From positions 8,149,178-8,213,177 of the forward strand of contig JAJKFL010000005.1 in the NCBI GenBank assembly GCA_021186555.1: a stretch of DNA of 64,000 bases, read 5' to 3'. Positions 1 to 10,360 of the stretch are shown here, piece after piece (within the stretch, counting starts at the first letter, position 1; each line of letters starts with the position of its first letter). Made by a program: the position numbers and the translations under genes. Source of the stretch: Reticulitermes speratus (lineage: Eukaryota > Arthropoda > Insecta > Blattodea > Rhinotermitidae). The notes under the pieces were generated by a model. It saw nothing but the letters and a program-made list of their open reading frames with translations. It was not told the origin of the DNA and did not search any database.

Positions 1-2660
1 AGATTTGTCTCACTGTCCGATGTTCTTTCTTTTGGGAGGTCTGTGTATTCCTGACAGATCAACCACCCGAAATATCTTCATTTAGTTCCACACAAAACAT
101 TAATAATGCTACACTTGCAAGAGCACAGTACTTATGAGTTTACTTGACAGTATATTTTTAACTGATAACTTATCTTGTAATAATCAAATACAGTAGTTAG
201 GGAATCAGCTACGTAGGTCCGTAAATTATTTGAACTTAATACGTTTGATGACAAGGAGAAAGGCATAAAGAAATAAAAATTTCTCTACATCACGGAAAGT
301 ACGAAAACTTGAACAAGACAGCCCTGAGAAGTTTGGGATTAGGGAGGTTTTTCTGAATGCGTAATTAGGTAAATATATCAATAAATAAGAAAACACAGAT
401 TAGATACATGGATTTACAGTGACGATGTATCAACTGATAATGTCGAATAATGTGTCGGTGTATTTCACCGAATGTGAAGAAAGTGGGGAGAATATAGTCG
501 TGACCTATTTCGGGAATCTTGACAGCTTTTACTTGCTTTCGTAAAAAAGAAAGCTACTTGTAAATTCATGTTAGATTGGAATTCGAGCCAGTAACCTCTG
601 AATGCAAGTCTGGCGTTTAAAACAAAATTAATTTTCCTCGTTTCATATAGACTTTATTATGAATATTAGAAGAGCCGCTTTGATTCAGCACGTTAGTGAG
701 GGTTGGCAGTTATGATACTGTGAAGTGTGGTACAAGCTTACCAACTCTTCGGAGGATACATAATGCCTCCATATTCGGCTACTAATGTATGATGAAGATA
801 GCGGTCTTTCCCCAAATGTTGGTAACCACTTACCAAACTACGCAGTGTCATAATTCAGACGACTGAAATTTACATGCTCACCACCTAAAAAATGTGAAAT
901 ATCATTTATGAAATACAGTGACTGGCATTAAGGCAACAGTGAAAATACAGTTTTGGTGTTGAGGAAAAGGAAGTTTTTAAGCACTCGGGGAAATCTGAAG
1001 AGAAAAGGCCGGCTTTCATATGAGACAAAATGTTTGAAAGAAGCAAACCGTTTGGCTTCGTAGATTTACAGTAATTTAACAAAAGTCGGTTTGTTTTAGA
1101 GATTTACTGTTTCTCAATAACAGTCGTGCCATCTGTCACGTACAGGAAAGTATTTGCGTGTTTCTATCCATGAAATTCAACACCTGTTTCATTATGTTTC
1201 TGAGAGGCTGTTAAGTCCCGGGAATGGCAACTGAACTGCAAGTAGTTCATTGACAGACAGTCCGGCCTACGTTAAGTAACGATGCAGATAAAAATACTAG
1301 ATCAGGCAAACAAGCCTACTTGACATGAGACGAAACAAGCACAGTCTGTACCAGTGGTATTCGAACCTTGATACGTCGAACTCGGTGTTCCGCTGGCGAC
1401 TTTCAGAGTTTCTGGAAGAAAATTTACTTTGTAATGAAATTCGTAAATGTAATTTTGAAAATCTGTTCTTGTATTTTTTACAATTTCCTTCCAATCTTGG
1501 TCCATAATCAGAGTTCTGTTTATTTTAGGTGTAAATCACCGATAATAAAATTTTGATTTCTTAATTTTTTTTTTAAAATTAAAATGTTTATTGTATATTT
1601 TAAAAAGATTTATTTCATTTTGCACCCAAAAAAGACACCGTTACTCTACTAGGGTTTCGCGAAAATTCATGTTCAGTCACAGAGGTCCACGGATATTAAG
1701 CAGTTGAAGACAATTGGTCTGTAGTATAGGCGAGCCCTGAACACACAAACGACATTCAGGGAATACAAATTCTTCTACAATGTCACCCACATATCTGTTC
1801 TTCATTGCATGAACTGCAACTATTTAGAGTTCATCAAAAATGTTTGCGCAAAAAGAACTATAAACCTTTATTAGACTCTCAAATGAATTCATCATCTAAG
1901 AAAATGCAGCACTCCAGAGCCCATGCAGTCTCCCACTTTCGCTACGACACACTGCGGAACTGTGACCAAACGCACTCTTACGCACTGCACATCCAGCATT
2001 TACGACAAACAACTCTACTGTTAAAAGAGAACAACTTTCCAAATGTGACAAGTTGGTTGAAAAGACGTCATAACTGTAGTGCGTATTTTGACCTTGCTTG
2101 ACTTTCAGTGGGAAACGACCATACCCAATAATATTCTGAAATCACTTGGTCCCTCTAAGTGGATGTAGTCCATTTTTTGTGTGTGTTTATCCATTGCACA
2201 TTACAACGGAATGATCTACTCCAATATAAGGAATGGATTGCTTTGAAGATGAGCGACGAAAAATCGTATAGTTGTATAAAGCCTATCAACAGCCGGTATA
2301 ATAAAATGCCTATTAAGTAGCTTATTGAATGCCCTATCAGTTCAATATTTGTACTAGATTCGGATTCTGGTCAGGATGCACAGAATTATGCCGGTTGGTT
2401 TACTTTTAGAGAGAAACATTCTATGGGATTTCTCTCCACATTTCTAGGTCATCAAGAAACACGATTTTAAAAAAAAGTACTGAAATGTCTAGAGCATACC
2501 GGTTTGATGGACCGGAAGACCGGGAGCCAGAACGCTTCCTCATTTGCTTCTTGCAGCTACTCACTTGACAGTTCGCCTTCCATCGATCACCATTTCCGTA
2601 CACCTCGAAGCAAAGTCTTTAAAGACAACCAACACAAGCACATGGTTTTCCCCAGAAGCT
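1..2660. other. Unassigned intergenic-looking DNA
   Basis: I see no convincing gene here. Short open frames on both strands (for example around 1297-1507 and 1805-2101) overlap in several frames and show no recognisable motif or splice context. A tRNA-like B-box remnant (GGCTCGAATTCC on the - strand near 580-592) hints at an old SINE but is too decayed to delimit. Confidence 0.5.
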
Positions 2661-2666
2661 ACTTAC

Positions 2667-2804
2667 CGCCGCGGAGTGCAGCTTCACGCGGGTCTCATGA
2701 CAACCTAATCTCACCCCTCACACCTGCAACATTATGGCGTCGGGTCCGCCCGCCAGCCGGCGGGGAAGCGCGCGCCGCGCAATCGATACTCTTGTCTGAC
2801 GTCA
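2667..2804 (-). promoter_or_regulatory. CpG-rich promoter-like patch with CRE and leftward 5' exon candidate
   Basis: A GC- and CpG-rich block stands out from AT-rich surroundings. It contains a perfect palindromic cAMP response element, TGACGTCA, at 2797-2804. Reading the - strand leftwards from it, a CpG-rich stretch ends at 2667 followed by a consensus splice donor (GCG|GTAAGT). Only very short ATG frames occur before the donor, so this would be a 5' untranslated exon of a gene running off the left side of the window. No downstream exon was recognised, so the gene is unproven. It could also be a chance GC island. Confidence 0.35.
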
Positions 2805-2849
2805 CTCCACATTCTACCATCGCTCTCTGTTACGAGCGGCGTTTTTAGA

Positions 2850-4128
2850 AATTTCGGGACGCTCTCGCGTTTAGGCGTTATTTTCGAAGCAAGATTTAAT
2901 TCAAAGATGTCACTTTCATTTACGCTAAGACTCATTCACAGACCGAGGAATAATTCCTAACAGTGGCGTAGATAACCGGTCGGGGCCCCCTCTGCGACTT
3001 GACAATTCTTAGCGAAGTTATTCCCAGATCTAATAACAGGGATCCAGTATACTGCCTTTGTCAGAAGAATTGAACTCAGTTCGAAAACCCCAAAACAAAT
3101 TTTAGTACGTATTCTGCACTTTTGGGGGGAGTGGAGCATCTCCCGCTTTGCGGGATGTGCCGGTACTATATGTATGCCACTGGTTCTAAGTTTATAAATT
3201 CTTCTGAAACCAAACCAAATTAAAGCTTGCGGTTGCATATTCATACCTTTGAAACATCCCACGATTTATGTTATTTTCTGGGCCTCAACTACAAATTTCT
3301 GTTATTCGCTTCGCACTTATCCGTGTGGCCACACGTAACATACACGTATTGAAATTAACTCATATTGGAAATAGATTGAAATCAATTTCCACATCGTTTA
3401 CACGTTAAAAATGCCTCAGTCATGTGATCAGAAGCAGAATACTGCCATGTTGCTAGTACAATTTTTTTTTAGGATCACATTTAATGGAGATATTCACTTC
3501 CTTGGCTAACTTTTATAAATTGTTCAGAAGACCGTGGCAGGAACCGATATTTTACGGGCACTTGCCATTTATGTACTGTGCCTGTGTTCGCCTCAAACTT
3601 TGGTGAGTTTCTTTAAAATGGGCAACGACCTTTGCATACCCGTCTGCGCATTAGTCGTCTCCCGATATCGGTCTATTGACCCGCATTAAGTTTTATATCA
3701 ATATTCTGTGGGCACTGCCCATTTACTGAGGTGAAGTTCATGTAAGATTACGCGGCGTTTCGGGGCTGTCTGTATTCCCTTCTTCAGGTAGGTGTATCGG
3801 TGGTTGTGGCGGTTAGAGTACTGTTCTGGTATTCAAAATGTCCCGTGACTAGTCTGGACACTTGTTACCAGTATTTAATAAAAACATTAAACTTGTAATA
3901 AGCGAAATGATAAACGGTAGCCTAAAACGGGAGTGGATTAACTCCAAAAATGTTGTATATATCAAGTAGCCTTAGGCTGCCACAGAAAATGGACAGCGGC
4001 CATCGACATTAACTAAATAAGTCAAAGGATCTTCTTGAGAAGCTAAGAGGTCCTAGGTTGGACTTTAAACGACTTGCTTTCGCATAGGCGAACGCATGTA
4101 AAAAAACACCCCTTGAAATTTATTTTAT
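2850..4128. other. Intergenic, with Penelope-like 3' relic near 3755-3800
   Basis: No gene is recognised. On the - strand at about 3755-3800 there is a decayed motif of the order CTGAAGA, a GGG/CCC hairpin, then CGAAACGCCGCGTA. It resembles the hammerhead-like 3' motif of the Penelope-type relics elsewhere in the window. Two partly similar stretches containing GGGCAC.TGCCATTTA-like sequence (about 3567 and 3710) may be parts of the same old element. Confidence 0.3.
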
Positions 4129-4129
4129 A

Positions 4130-4317
4130 TGCAGTTGAACTCGGGTTATAGCGTCATGAAAGGGACTGAATATTTTAAGTCTTTATAAACGAGTGTTGTT
4201 ATAACTGAGAATTGTAATGTTATGGTTAACAGTGAGGAATTAATTGGTACCACAGGATATCTGACGCTATAGAAGAGGTGTCGCATAAACCGATGTCGTT
4301 ATAACCGGATTCTACGG
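4130..4317 (-). mobile_element. pogo/Tigger-type MITE, TA target
   Basis: This short non-coding element has inverted termini related to CAGTTGAACTCGGTTATAACG and is flanked by TA dinucleotides. Its interior (for example GGTACCAATTAATTCCTCA read on the - strand) matches the element at 18507-18691 in opposite orientation, which confirms a dispersed family. Termini beginning CAGT.GAA.TCGGTTAT and a TA duplication are typical of pogo/Tigger derivatives. It has no coding capacity. Confidence 0.65.
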
Positions 4318-4969
4318 TATTTAGGCAATAAGGAAATATACTGCATTTTTAAAGGCATGCTGCATAATCTGTTTTTAGTTTCACAAAATTCCATTTACTT
4401 CGTAATTTTATCTTTTTCTGTTCAAATAATACGTTTTTCATAAACCAAGAGTTAAAATTTAAATACCAAACTGGTCGTTTAAAGGTCTGTCAAGACATTT
4501 CCCTCATTATATGAAAGTCGAAGGTTTATTGCCGCGTTCACAGGAACTCATTACTTATCCGTTCCCTAAACCAGATGAATCCAGTCCACGCCCTCTCATC
4601 TACATTCGTGTCATGAATTAACCATTGTCACAGACATTCAGGAAACCGTTTAACATTGCTTTATACAGTGAGCTGTACTTTAGAAATTAAGACCACTAAC
4701 ATCTACATCGTAAAGGCGCGCCTCGTCGCTTTCTTTTACATGCAAATTGTTGTTTGGAACAAAATGTCAACCCTTTTCACGTTATAGAGTGATTAGCTGC
4801 CTCCGCATCTCCAAGTGGCTTTTACACTGTGGTTTGGCTAATAGCTCTTTCTGTCGTGCGTAACTAACGGACTCGACATACGACTGTCAGTGTAAAATGT
4901 TCACACTGCTTACAGGCGTTCCTTCAGCTGAAGTTAAACCGTATAATTCCTCTTGAATTTATTCCTCTC

Positions 4970-5690
4970 TAGGGCTCACAGTACCGGTCAAAATCTTAAT
5001 ACCGGTACTGCGGTATTTTTAATTTATGAAACCGGGATACCGGTGTTCCAAAAACAAACATTTTTCTCAATAAATTTTGATGACATTTAGGTTCAATGAC
5101 GTAAGGAAAGAACAAGTAATTACTTGAATTCATGTTTTAAATCAAACTTTTACTACAATAATAAATATTCTGACAAAAATTATTAAAAATACGGTTATTC
5201 TGAAAACAAAACTCGTAGCTTTGTGGGCCGGGTCTGCGCATTACATGGCTTTATGGGCTACAATTCCAGGGAAGGTAATCTTTTGGTTGTTGCGTCTTAT
5301 CTTGGTGATAAGGATGTCATGACTCGCCTTCATTGTTGTTATAGAACTACTTCGCTAAGAGAAAAATAATTTTAGATTTTTATAATACAACAATCTCTGA
5401 AATTATTAATTAACATGCAATATTTACTTTTTCTTTTGTGTGCAACAAAGTGTCCAGTAAACCAGATCTGAGTTTCATGACGTTGTCAGCTTCCCGTTAC
5501 ATCTGTATTGTGTATAACAATCCCTCAGTTGCAAATTCAGTAATATTAATGATTTAATGTTGTCGATTTTATAACCTTATTGTGAATAAATCATAAACAA
5601 TTATTTTTAAATTAGTACTGAAAAACCGGTATTTTTGTATCAATACCGGTGTTTGAATACCGGAAAAAAATCACGGTATTGTAAGCCCTA
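4970..5690. mobile_element. Non-autonomous hAT element
   Basis: The termini are TAGGGCTCACAGTACCGG and, on the other strand, TAGGGCTTACAATACCGTG, an inverted repeat of the hAT style. The flanks carry an 8-bp target-site duplication with one mismatch, ttcctctc at 4962-4969 and ttcctgtc at 5691-5698, the length expected for hAT transposases. Subterminal copies of ACCGGTA occur repeatedly near both ends. The roughly 720-bp interior is AT-rich and has no long open frame, so the copy would depend on a transposase from elsewhere. Confidence 0.8.
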
Positions 5691-5848
5691 TTCCTGTCAC
5701 ATGTGTCCTTAGCAAAGAATATTCAAATACATACCATCCAAACACGCTTTTAAATATTCTATAATCACCGTGCATTTTTCACAATTATTGTTAAGTCACC
5801 AACTGAATGCACTATTTATTTTAAAAAAAACACTATATGGTTTCTTAA

Positions 5849-6081
5849 CCCTACAGGCATGAATAGAACTAGTAATGCCCGTCGGCAAAATTGAACGGTC
5901 CTTTCTCACCCAAGTCTCCTGACTGCCTGCCAGATGGCTCTGGCAGTCACATCAGGATTGAGTAATACTTGTGCGGTCAGTGGGCTGGTCACCCGCTACA
6001 TCAACGCAAATGACCATAGAAACCTCCGAAAAGAGGCCCCCAGTGCTCCGCGATTGGATCGACAAGGGAACTAACTAACTA
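5849..6081 (+). mobile_element. SINE-like element, family E, with (AACT)n tail
   Basis: It is inserted in the left arm of the foldback element, with a perfect 14-bp target-site duplication, atatggtttcttaa, at 5835-5848 and 6082-6095. The body matches, in opposite orientation, the element at 43557-43817 (shared stretches include CCTTTCTCACCCAAGTCTCC and GCCAGATGGCTCTGGC). It ends in a short tandem tail of AACT units. No clear tRNA A and B boxes are seen, so it may be a SINE with a non-tRNA head or a truncated LINE 3' end. Confidence 0.7.
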
Positions 6082-6306
6082 ATATGGTTTCTTAAAATAT
6101 TTTAGTAAACCCCTGCATATGTTTCGGCTTCCTCATGAAGTCATCCTCAGGGGTGACGATAATTTTTACAGTTTTAATATTAATTTTAATACTCTTATCA
6201 TATGGTGTGAAGTGACAGTACAGACTAAACACAGTGAAGGTGGTGATTTAGCATTTATACAATGACCAATGTATAGACGTGTTTTTATACAAGCAAGTTT
6301 TCTGAC

Positions 6307-6351
6307 ACCCCTGAGGATGGCTTCATGAGGAAGCCGAAACATATGTAGGGT
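6307..6351 (+). ncRNA. Hammerhead-ribozyme-like motif
   Basis: The order of parts is: stem I strand ACCC (6307-6310); core CTGAGGA (6311-6317, fitting CUGANGA); one extra U; stem II GGCTTC/GAAGCC with a five-base loop (6319-6335); core GAAA (6336-6339); a minimal stem III ACATATGT (6339-6346); H17 = A at 6347; and the stem I partner GGGT (6348-6351). All required core residues are present. The extra base between A9 and stem II departs from the textbook form. Activity is unknown. Confidence 0.45.
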
Positions 6352-6984
6352 TTTACTAAAATATTTTAAGAAACCATATCGTGTTTTTTAAAATAAATAG
6401 TGCATTCAGTTGGTGACTTAACAACGCTTTTAAATGTATAAATATACCTGTTTATTCGTCTTCCTCTATTTTTCGGTTAATTATTTCACCATCATCAGGG
6501 ACATGTGCAAGTCATCGTACAGAAATATTGAGTTTATGTGCTTCATGCGGTATATAGTCTACAGGTTAAACACAAAAGTTATGCTGTTATACGTATGGTA
6601 AGTCCGTGTAACAAAACGCATATTTTCAGTGTTTCTTTGTTACGTATTTTTCCTTAGGATTTAAAATTATCATCTTTTTCAGGTAAAGTTAAAAACTGTA
6701 AAGTTTTTCCTGTCCCCGCCATGGAGGTATATAGGGGAATTAGAGGTATATCTCCACTCATTATTAACCCTTTAAAGACGAAAGGTTTCTGACTCAGTGC
6801 GTACCGCGCAGTAGACACCTTCCACCTCGGCTATACAAAACCAATCTGTTAATGTTGTATAAGCCAAAAGCCAAAAATCGCTGTTTGTTCTCAGAGCCAT
6901 ACAAAACACATGAACGCAATGTGAGCAACATTTAGAATTTCTGATACCTGGTGGTACGTGAAGTATCTGCTAGACTTTAAAATG

Positions 6985-7197
6985 TTACACTCGGCACTAG
7001 AAGGAGGTGCGTGGTTAACTTAAGGCCCCGGCCGCTTCAACCCCCTGAAAAGGACTCCGGTACGCATTGAATATGAGGCTGGATAGGCCCCAGAGCCGGT
7101 CTGGACATTTTGGAGAAGATAAAATACCTTGCCTTTACCGGGATTCGAAATCGGACCGTTCAGCACGTAGCCTAGTCGCTATACCAACTACATTTTT
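6985..7197 (-). mobile_element. tRNA-derived SINE, family A (degraded)
   Basis: On the - strand the head runs from the decayed A-box region (TTGGTATAGCGACTAGGCTA) through a B-box-like segment to the body with CCGGTCTGGA and ATGAGGCTGGATAGG. The body aligns with the well-preserved copy at 37101-37375. Many substitutions indicate an old insertion, and no target duplication was found. Confidence 0.6.
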
Positions 7198-7489
7198 TTT
7201 TTAGGTATTCTAATATTTGTTTAAAAGATTGTAATTATTATAAGAGTATCGACTAGTGACATTTGTATTTCCACACGCAGTAATTCCTGCTTAAATCTCT
7301 TGCGTATTGTACACATTTATAGGCCTATATCCAATTGTCGTCATACGTCATATGCAAATCATATTCTTCTCAGTCCCATATTTGCATATTGTAGTGCGAA
7401 GCTGTAGATTTATTGGACTTGCTAATTTTGACGCTTGTGTATCTTGTGTGACGGTCGCTAAATTGATCGTGTCACTCGAATACGGCAAA

Positions 7490-7566
7490 TGCAATTGCGA
7501 AGAATCGAATTCCGGATCGTCCAGCCCGAAGCCTGCTCATTATACCGTTACGCTATCCCCGCTGCC
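7490..7566 (-). mobile_element. SINE family A head fragment
   Basis: Only the tRNA-like head is present. On the - strand it reads GGGGATAGCGTAACGGTATA, then TCGGGCTGGACGATCCGGAA, matching the head of the copy at 37101-37375. The body is missing, so this is a truncated or decayed insertion. Confidence 0.5.
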
Positions 7567-7639
7567 ACCGAGAATGACTAATTAATAATTGATTTTTATT
7601 ATGTATTTGAAAAAAATATATATATATGTTTGTGGACCC

Positions 7640-7850
7640 GAATAGCGTAGTCATTATAGCGACTTGGTACGGGCTGGACGGTCCGGTGATCGAAACCCGG
7701 TGGGGACGAGATTTTTCGCACCCATCCAAACCGAACCTGGGGCCCACCCAGCCTCCTATACAATGGGTACCGGGTCTCTTTCCCGGGAATAAAGCGACCA
7801 GGGCGTGGCGTTGACTACTTAACCCCATCTAGCGTCGAAGTTAAAGAAAG
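7640..7850 (+). mobile_element. tRNA-derived SINE, family A
   Basis: The head (AATAGCGTAGTCATTATAGC, then GGTGATCGAAACCCGGTGGG) is followed by the family body: CACCCATCCAAACCGAACCT, CCTCCTATACAATGGGTACC and a 3' part containing CATCTAGCGTCGAAGTTAAA. This matches the 37101-37375 copy throughout, in the opposite orientation. The 3' side runs straight into a LINE fragment at about 7885. Confidence 0.7.
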
Positions 7851-7884
7851 TGAATTGTGGTTTAAATTGGAGTTTTATGGTCTC

Positions 7885-8222
7885 TACTAAAATCAGATGG
7901 GAGGGGCATGTAGTACGTTGGGGGAAAGGAAAGGTGCATATAGGGTTTTGGTGGGGAAACATCAGAGAAAGAGACAACTTGAAAGACCTAGGCATAGATG
8001 GGAGGATAATATTAAAATGTATTTTAAAGAAGTGGGATGGGGCATGGATTGGAGTAATCTGACCCAGTATAAGGACAGGTGGCGTGCTCTTGTGAATGTG
8101 GTAATAAACTGCCGGGTTCCATAAAATTCGGGGAATTTTTTGACTAGCTGAGGACCTGTTAGCTTCCCAAGAGCACTCTGCTCCATGGAGTTAGTCAGTT
8201 AGTTAGTTAGTTAGTTAGTTAG
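7885..8222 (+). mobile_element. RTE-like LINE 3' fragment with (TTAG)n tail
   Basis: Conceptual translation in two frames gives the C-terminal signature of a non-LTR retrotransposon common in this window (RWEGHVVR, then EVGWGMDWSNL and RWRALVNVVINCRVP). This is followed by the conserved 3' UTR (GGGGAATTTTTTGACTAGCT and CTCTGCTCCATGGAGTTAG) and a tail of about eight TTAG repeats (8190-8222). The copy is 5'-truncated and frameshifted, so it is a pseudogene. Clade assignment to RTE rests on overall style. Confidence 0.75.
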
Positions 8223-8274
8223 TACATTTTCTAGTGAAAAGCGTAAAGTTTTATAAACCCTCCTTAATTGACGA

Positions 8275-8321
8275 ACTATGTAACCAACCAACTTCATGGA
8301 GCAGAGTCCCTCTTGAGAATC
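8275..8321 (-). mobile_element. Tiny RTE-like LINE 3' end
   Basis: The + strand reads accaaccaacttcatggagc followed by agagtccctcttgagaa. This is the reverse complement of the 3' terminus of the same LINE family found at 7885-8222, including a short AACC-type tail. It is an extreme 5' truncation of under 50 bp. Confidence 0.55.
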
Positions 8322-8324
8322 TAA

Positions 8325-8865
8325 ATCATACGTAGGCAAATATGGACAATCGATATCAGGACATGTTCTGTTTAATCGGGAACTTTACGAATAAAGGAAT
8401 GTGCGGGATTTGAGGTTCTCACAGCGGTGTTGATGAAAATGCAAGTTTACCGGGGTGTTATATATAGACTCTTTGACACCAAAGGTGAAGACACTGTGCT
8501 GCTTCGAAACGTCGATGACTACCATTCGAGACGGCGTAGCCTTCCAGGCGACCTCGATCTCCCTCAACAACGTTAAGAGACCCTCGTATCTTGCAATAAT
8601 GATCACCTTCACATCCCATCTCCTTCTCGATGTCTTCCAACGCCTTCTGGACACCGTCCCTATTGCTAAGCTTGTTATCCTTTACTTGATGCACAAATGA
8701 TTTACGCTGCACTATCGGTGTCCAAACCGGTCACTTTTCCTCTTAAGCTACTCTCATGTCTTTCAAGAATATCTCACGAAGCTTCCTGCTCCAGACAATA
8801 GGAGCATTGTCGTTTCTGGCCGTGGGTTATGCAGCTGGATTACCTGAATTTAAATACGTTATCAG
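8325..8865. other. Unassigned, possible old Penelope-type relic
   Basis: No gene is recognised. The stretch near 8480-8520 (GGTGAAGACACTGTGCTGCT followed by TCGAAACGTCGATGA) resembles the 3' motif of Penelope-type relics and shares wording with 18815-18850. Overlapping open frames on both strands carry no recognisable domain. Confidence 0.3.
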
Positions 8866-8870
8866 TTTCA

Positions 8871-9166
8871 CAGTTGGTTGAGGCACTGTGTTACAAGCCG
8901 GAAGGTCGCGGGTTCGATTCCCGATGGTGTCATTGGAATTTTTCATTGACATAATCCTTTCGGTCGCACTATTGCCCTGGGGTCGACTCTGCCTCTAACA
9001 GAAATGAGTATCAGGAATATTTCCTAGGGGGTAAAGGCGGCCGGTGCGTAGGGCTGACAACCTTACCACCTTCATGTGCCGATTGTCTAGAAATCTGGGA
9101 GCCTCAAATTCCTGGAACCCTAAGGGCCTGTCCAGGCCTGTAATGGGATTGCTGTACCTTTACCTA
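8871..9166 (+). mobile_element. tRNA-derived SINE, family B (5'-trimmed)
   Basis: It carries a B box GGTTCGATTCC and the family body (TTTTTCATTGACATAATCC, GCCCTGGGGTCGACTCTGCC, GGCCTGTAATGGGATTGCT). It is flanked by a perfect 12-bp duplication, ttatcagtttca, at 8859-8870 and 9167-9178. The first bases of the tRNA head (the cacgcggtggc part in other copies) are missing, so the insertion was slightly 5'-truncated. It matches 31863-32160 and 11512-11815. Confidence 0.85.
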
Positions 9167-9539
9167 TTATCAGTTTCAAACTGACTGGTTTGGTTCGGTG
9201 TGTATCCTACATATTCTTGCGTTTTTTTGAGGCAAAATATTTCCATAACTTCTAAACGAGCAGGCGACGAATGTTCCTCGAACGTCTGCATAAAAAAGTT
9301 ACCTTTTGCCGTTGTAATCGGCGTCACAGTTGCGTATCTACACTCCCAGCAGGCCACATCCGGCAGCGTTTCAGTAACCTGTTTCTTCATCATGACGTCG
9401 TTATGCTGCGCTGCTGGCTGCATGGATTCTCATTCCGAAAGCTGCTTCCTTTCTTTATGCACGTATTTTCCGGCAGTATTCTTGGTTCCTTCTGGAGTGT
9501 GTTCCAGTTGCAATGAGGAATACTGTGTGTCTTACTGTA

Positions 9540-10360
9540 CTCAACAGACAGTTCCCGGGACTTGTGTTGATGGCAGGATGACGAGGCTTGGCGATGCTGG
9601 TTGTAGCCACAACGACTCCTTGCAGCTTGTGGGCCGGGGTGTCCCAGAGGGAACTCGTGTCGCCTGTTCTTTTCAGCCTGTGTGTGAGCGACGTGCCCAC
9701 ACCATCCCGCCACGTCGAATTGGCTCTGTTAAGTTGATGACATGGCACGTCCCGCCAGCCGACACTGCTCGTCGAATACCTGAAGACATCTCAACAGCCT
9801 CGAGCCCTGGATGTGGGAGTGGAGTATCGCCTTCAAGGTATCGAAGAGCACCGGACTCCTTCATTAAGAAGGCAAGACGCGTCCAAAAGCACCGGCTCTT
9901 ACATTTCTTTGGTGAGCTGATTCAGTGGGTCGATACAGCTCGTTATCTGGGGGATGACTCAATACGCAGCTGACGTGGTCGACTAACATAAATCAGGTCG
10001 GCGAGTGGCAGAACGTAGACTTGGCATGCTAGGCCCTCACTTTGATAGGAGAAGCAGACTGTCTGTCAAAAGCGGCGTTATGATTTATAAGCAGCTCGTT
10101 TGTCCTGCGATCAACTACGCGTGCCCTATCTGGAGGTCTGCTGCCAGCACCCACGTCAGGAAGCGGTAGGCCATTTCAATCCAAGTGTTTCCACTTTGTG
10201 ACTGACGCAAATTTTTGCGTTGGTAACAAACTAATTTACGAGGCTATGTGGGTTCCATTTTTTGCCGATTACATCAGAGCACTAACCGAGAGTTTGGACT
10301 TAAAGTCAGCTGATAGAGGGAATCCCTTATTTCGGCAGCTCGGAAGGTACTTGTGCCGAC
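9540..10360 (+). pseudogene. Jockey-like LINE reverse transcriptase remnant
   Basis: Frame-hopping translation yields the second half of a Jockey-type RT: PEGTRV and SPVLFSL-like segments, PTPSRHVELAL followed by a damaged ADDTA motif near 9730, then HFFGELIQWVDTARYLG, CPIWRSAAS-like and FFADYIRALTESLDLKSADR. Several frameshifts break it. It ends abruptly at about 10360 in LGRYLCRPRA, where an unrelated RTE-like LINE piece begins. A 257-codon open frame at 9200-9973 is an accident spanning this remnant and flanking DNA, not a protein gene. Confidence 0.7.

Larger units (their letters stand above)
5756..6423 (+). mobile_element. Foldback Penelope-type element with hammerhead-like motif
   Basis: The element is bounded by a perfect 12-bp duplication, acgcttttaaat, at 5744-5755 and 6424-6435. 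It begins with a unique leader containing TCACCGTGCAT, followed by a left arm starting ttgttaagtcaccaactgaa near 5788. The right arm, ending at about 6423, is the inverse complement of the left over more than 100 bp. The right arm contains a hammerhead-like fold. The left arm is interrupted by a SINE at 5849-6081. The asymmetric leader and a 12-bp duplication fit Penelope-like retroelements better than a cut-and-paste MITE. No ORF remains. Confidence 0.65.

Noticed and set aside
2504-2848. 114-codon + strand ORF as a gene
   Set aside because: It overlaps the GC-rich patch, where stop codons are rare by composition, and shows no recognisable domain. The promoter/5' exon reading on the other strand is more coherent.
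8190-8222. Telomeric repeat tract
   Set aside because: The unit is TTAG, not TTAGG, and it directly follows a LINE 3' UTR, so it is the LINE's tail.
9200-9973. 257-codon open frame as a cysteine-rich protein gene
   Set aside because: Its second half runs over a Jockey-like RT remnant in the wrong frame for most of its length, and the first half has no signal, domain or splice context.
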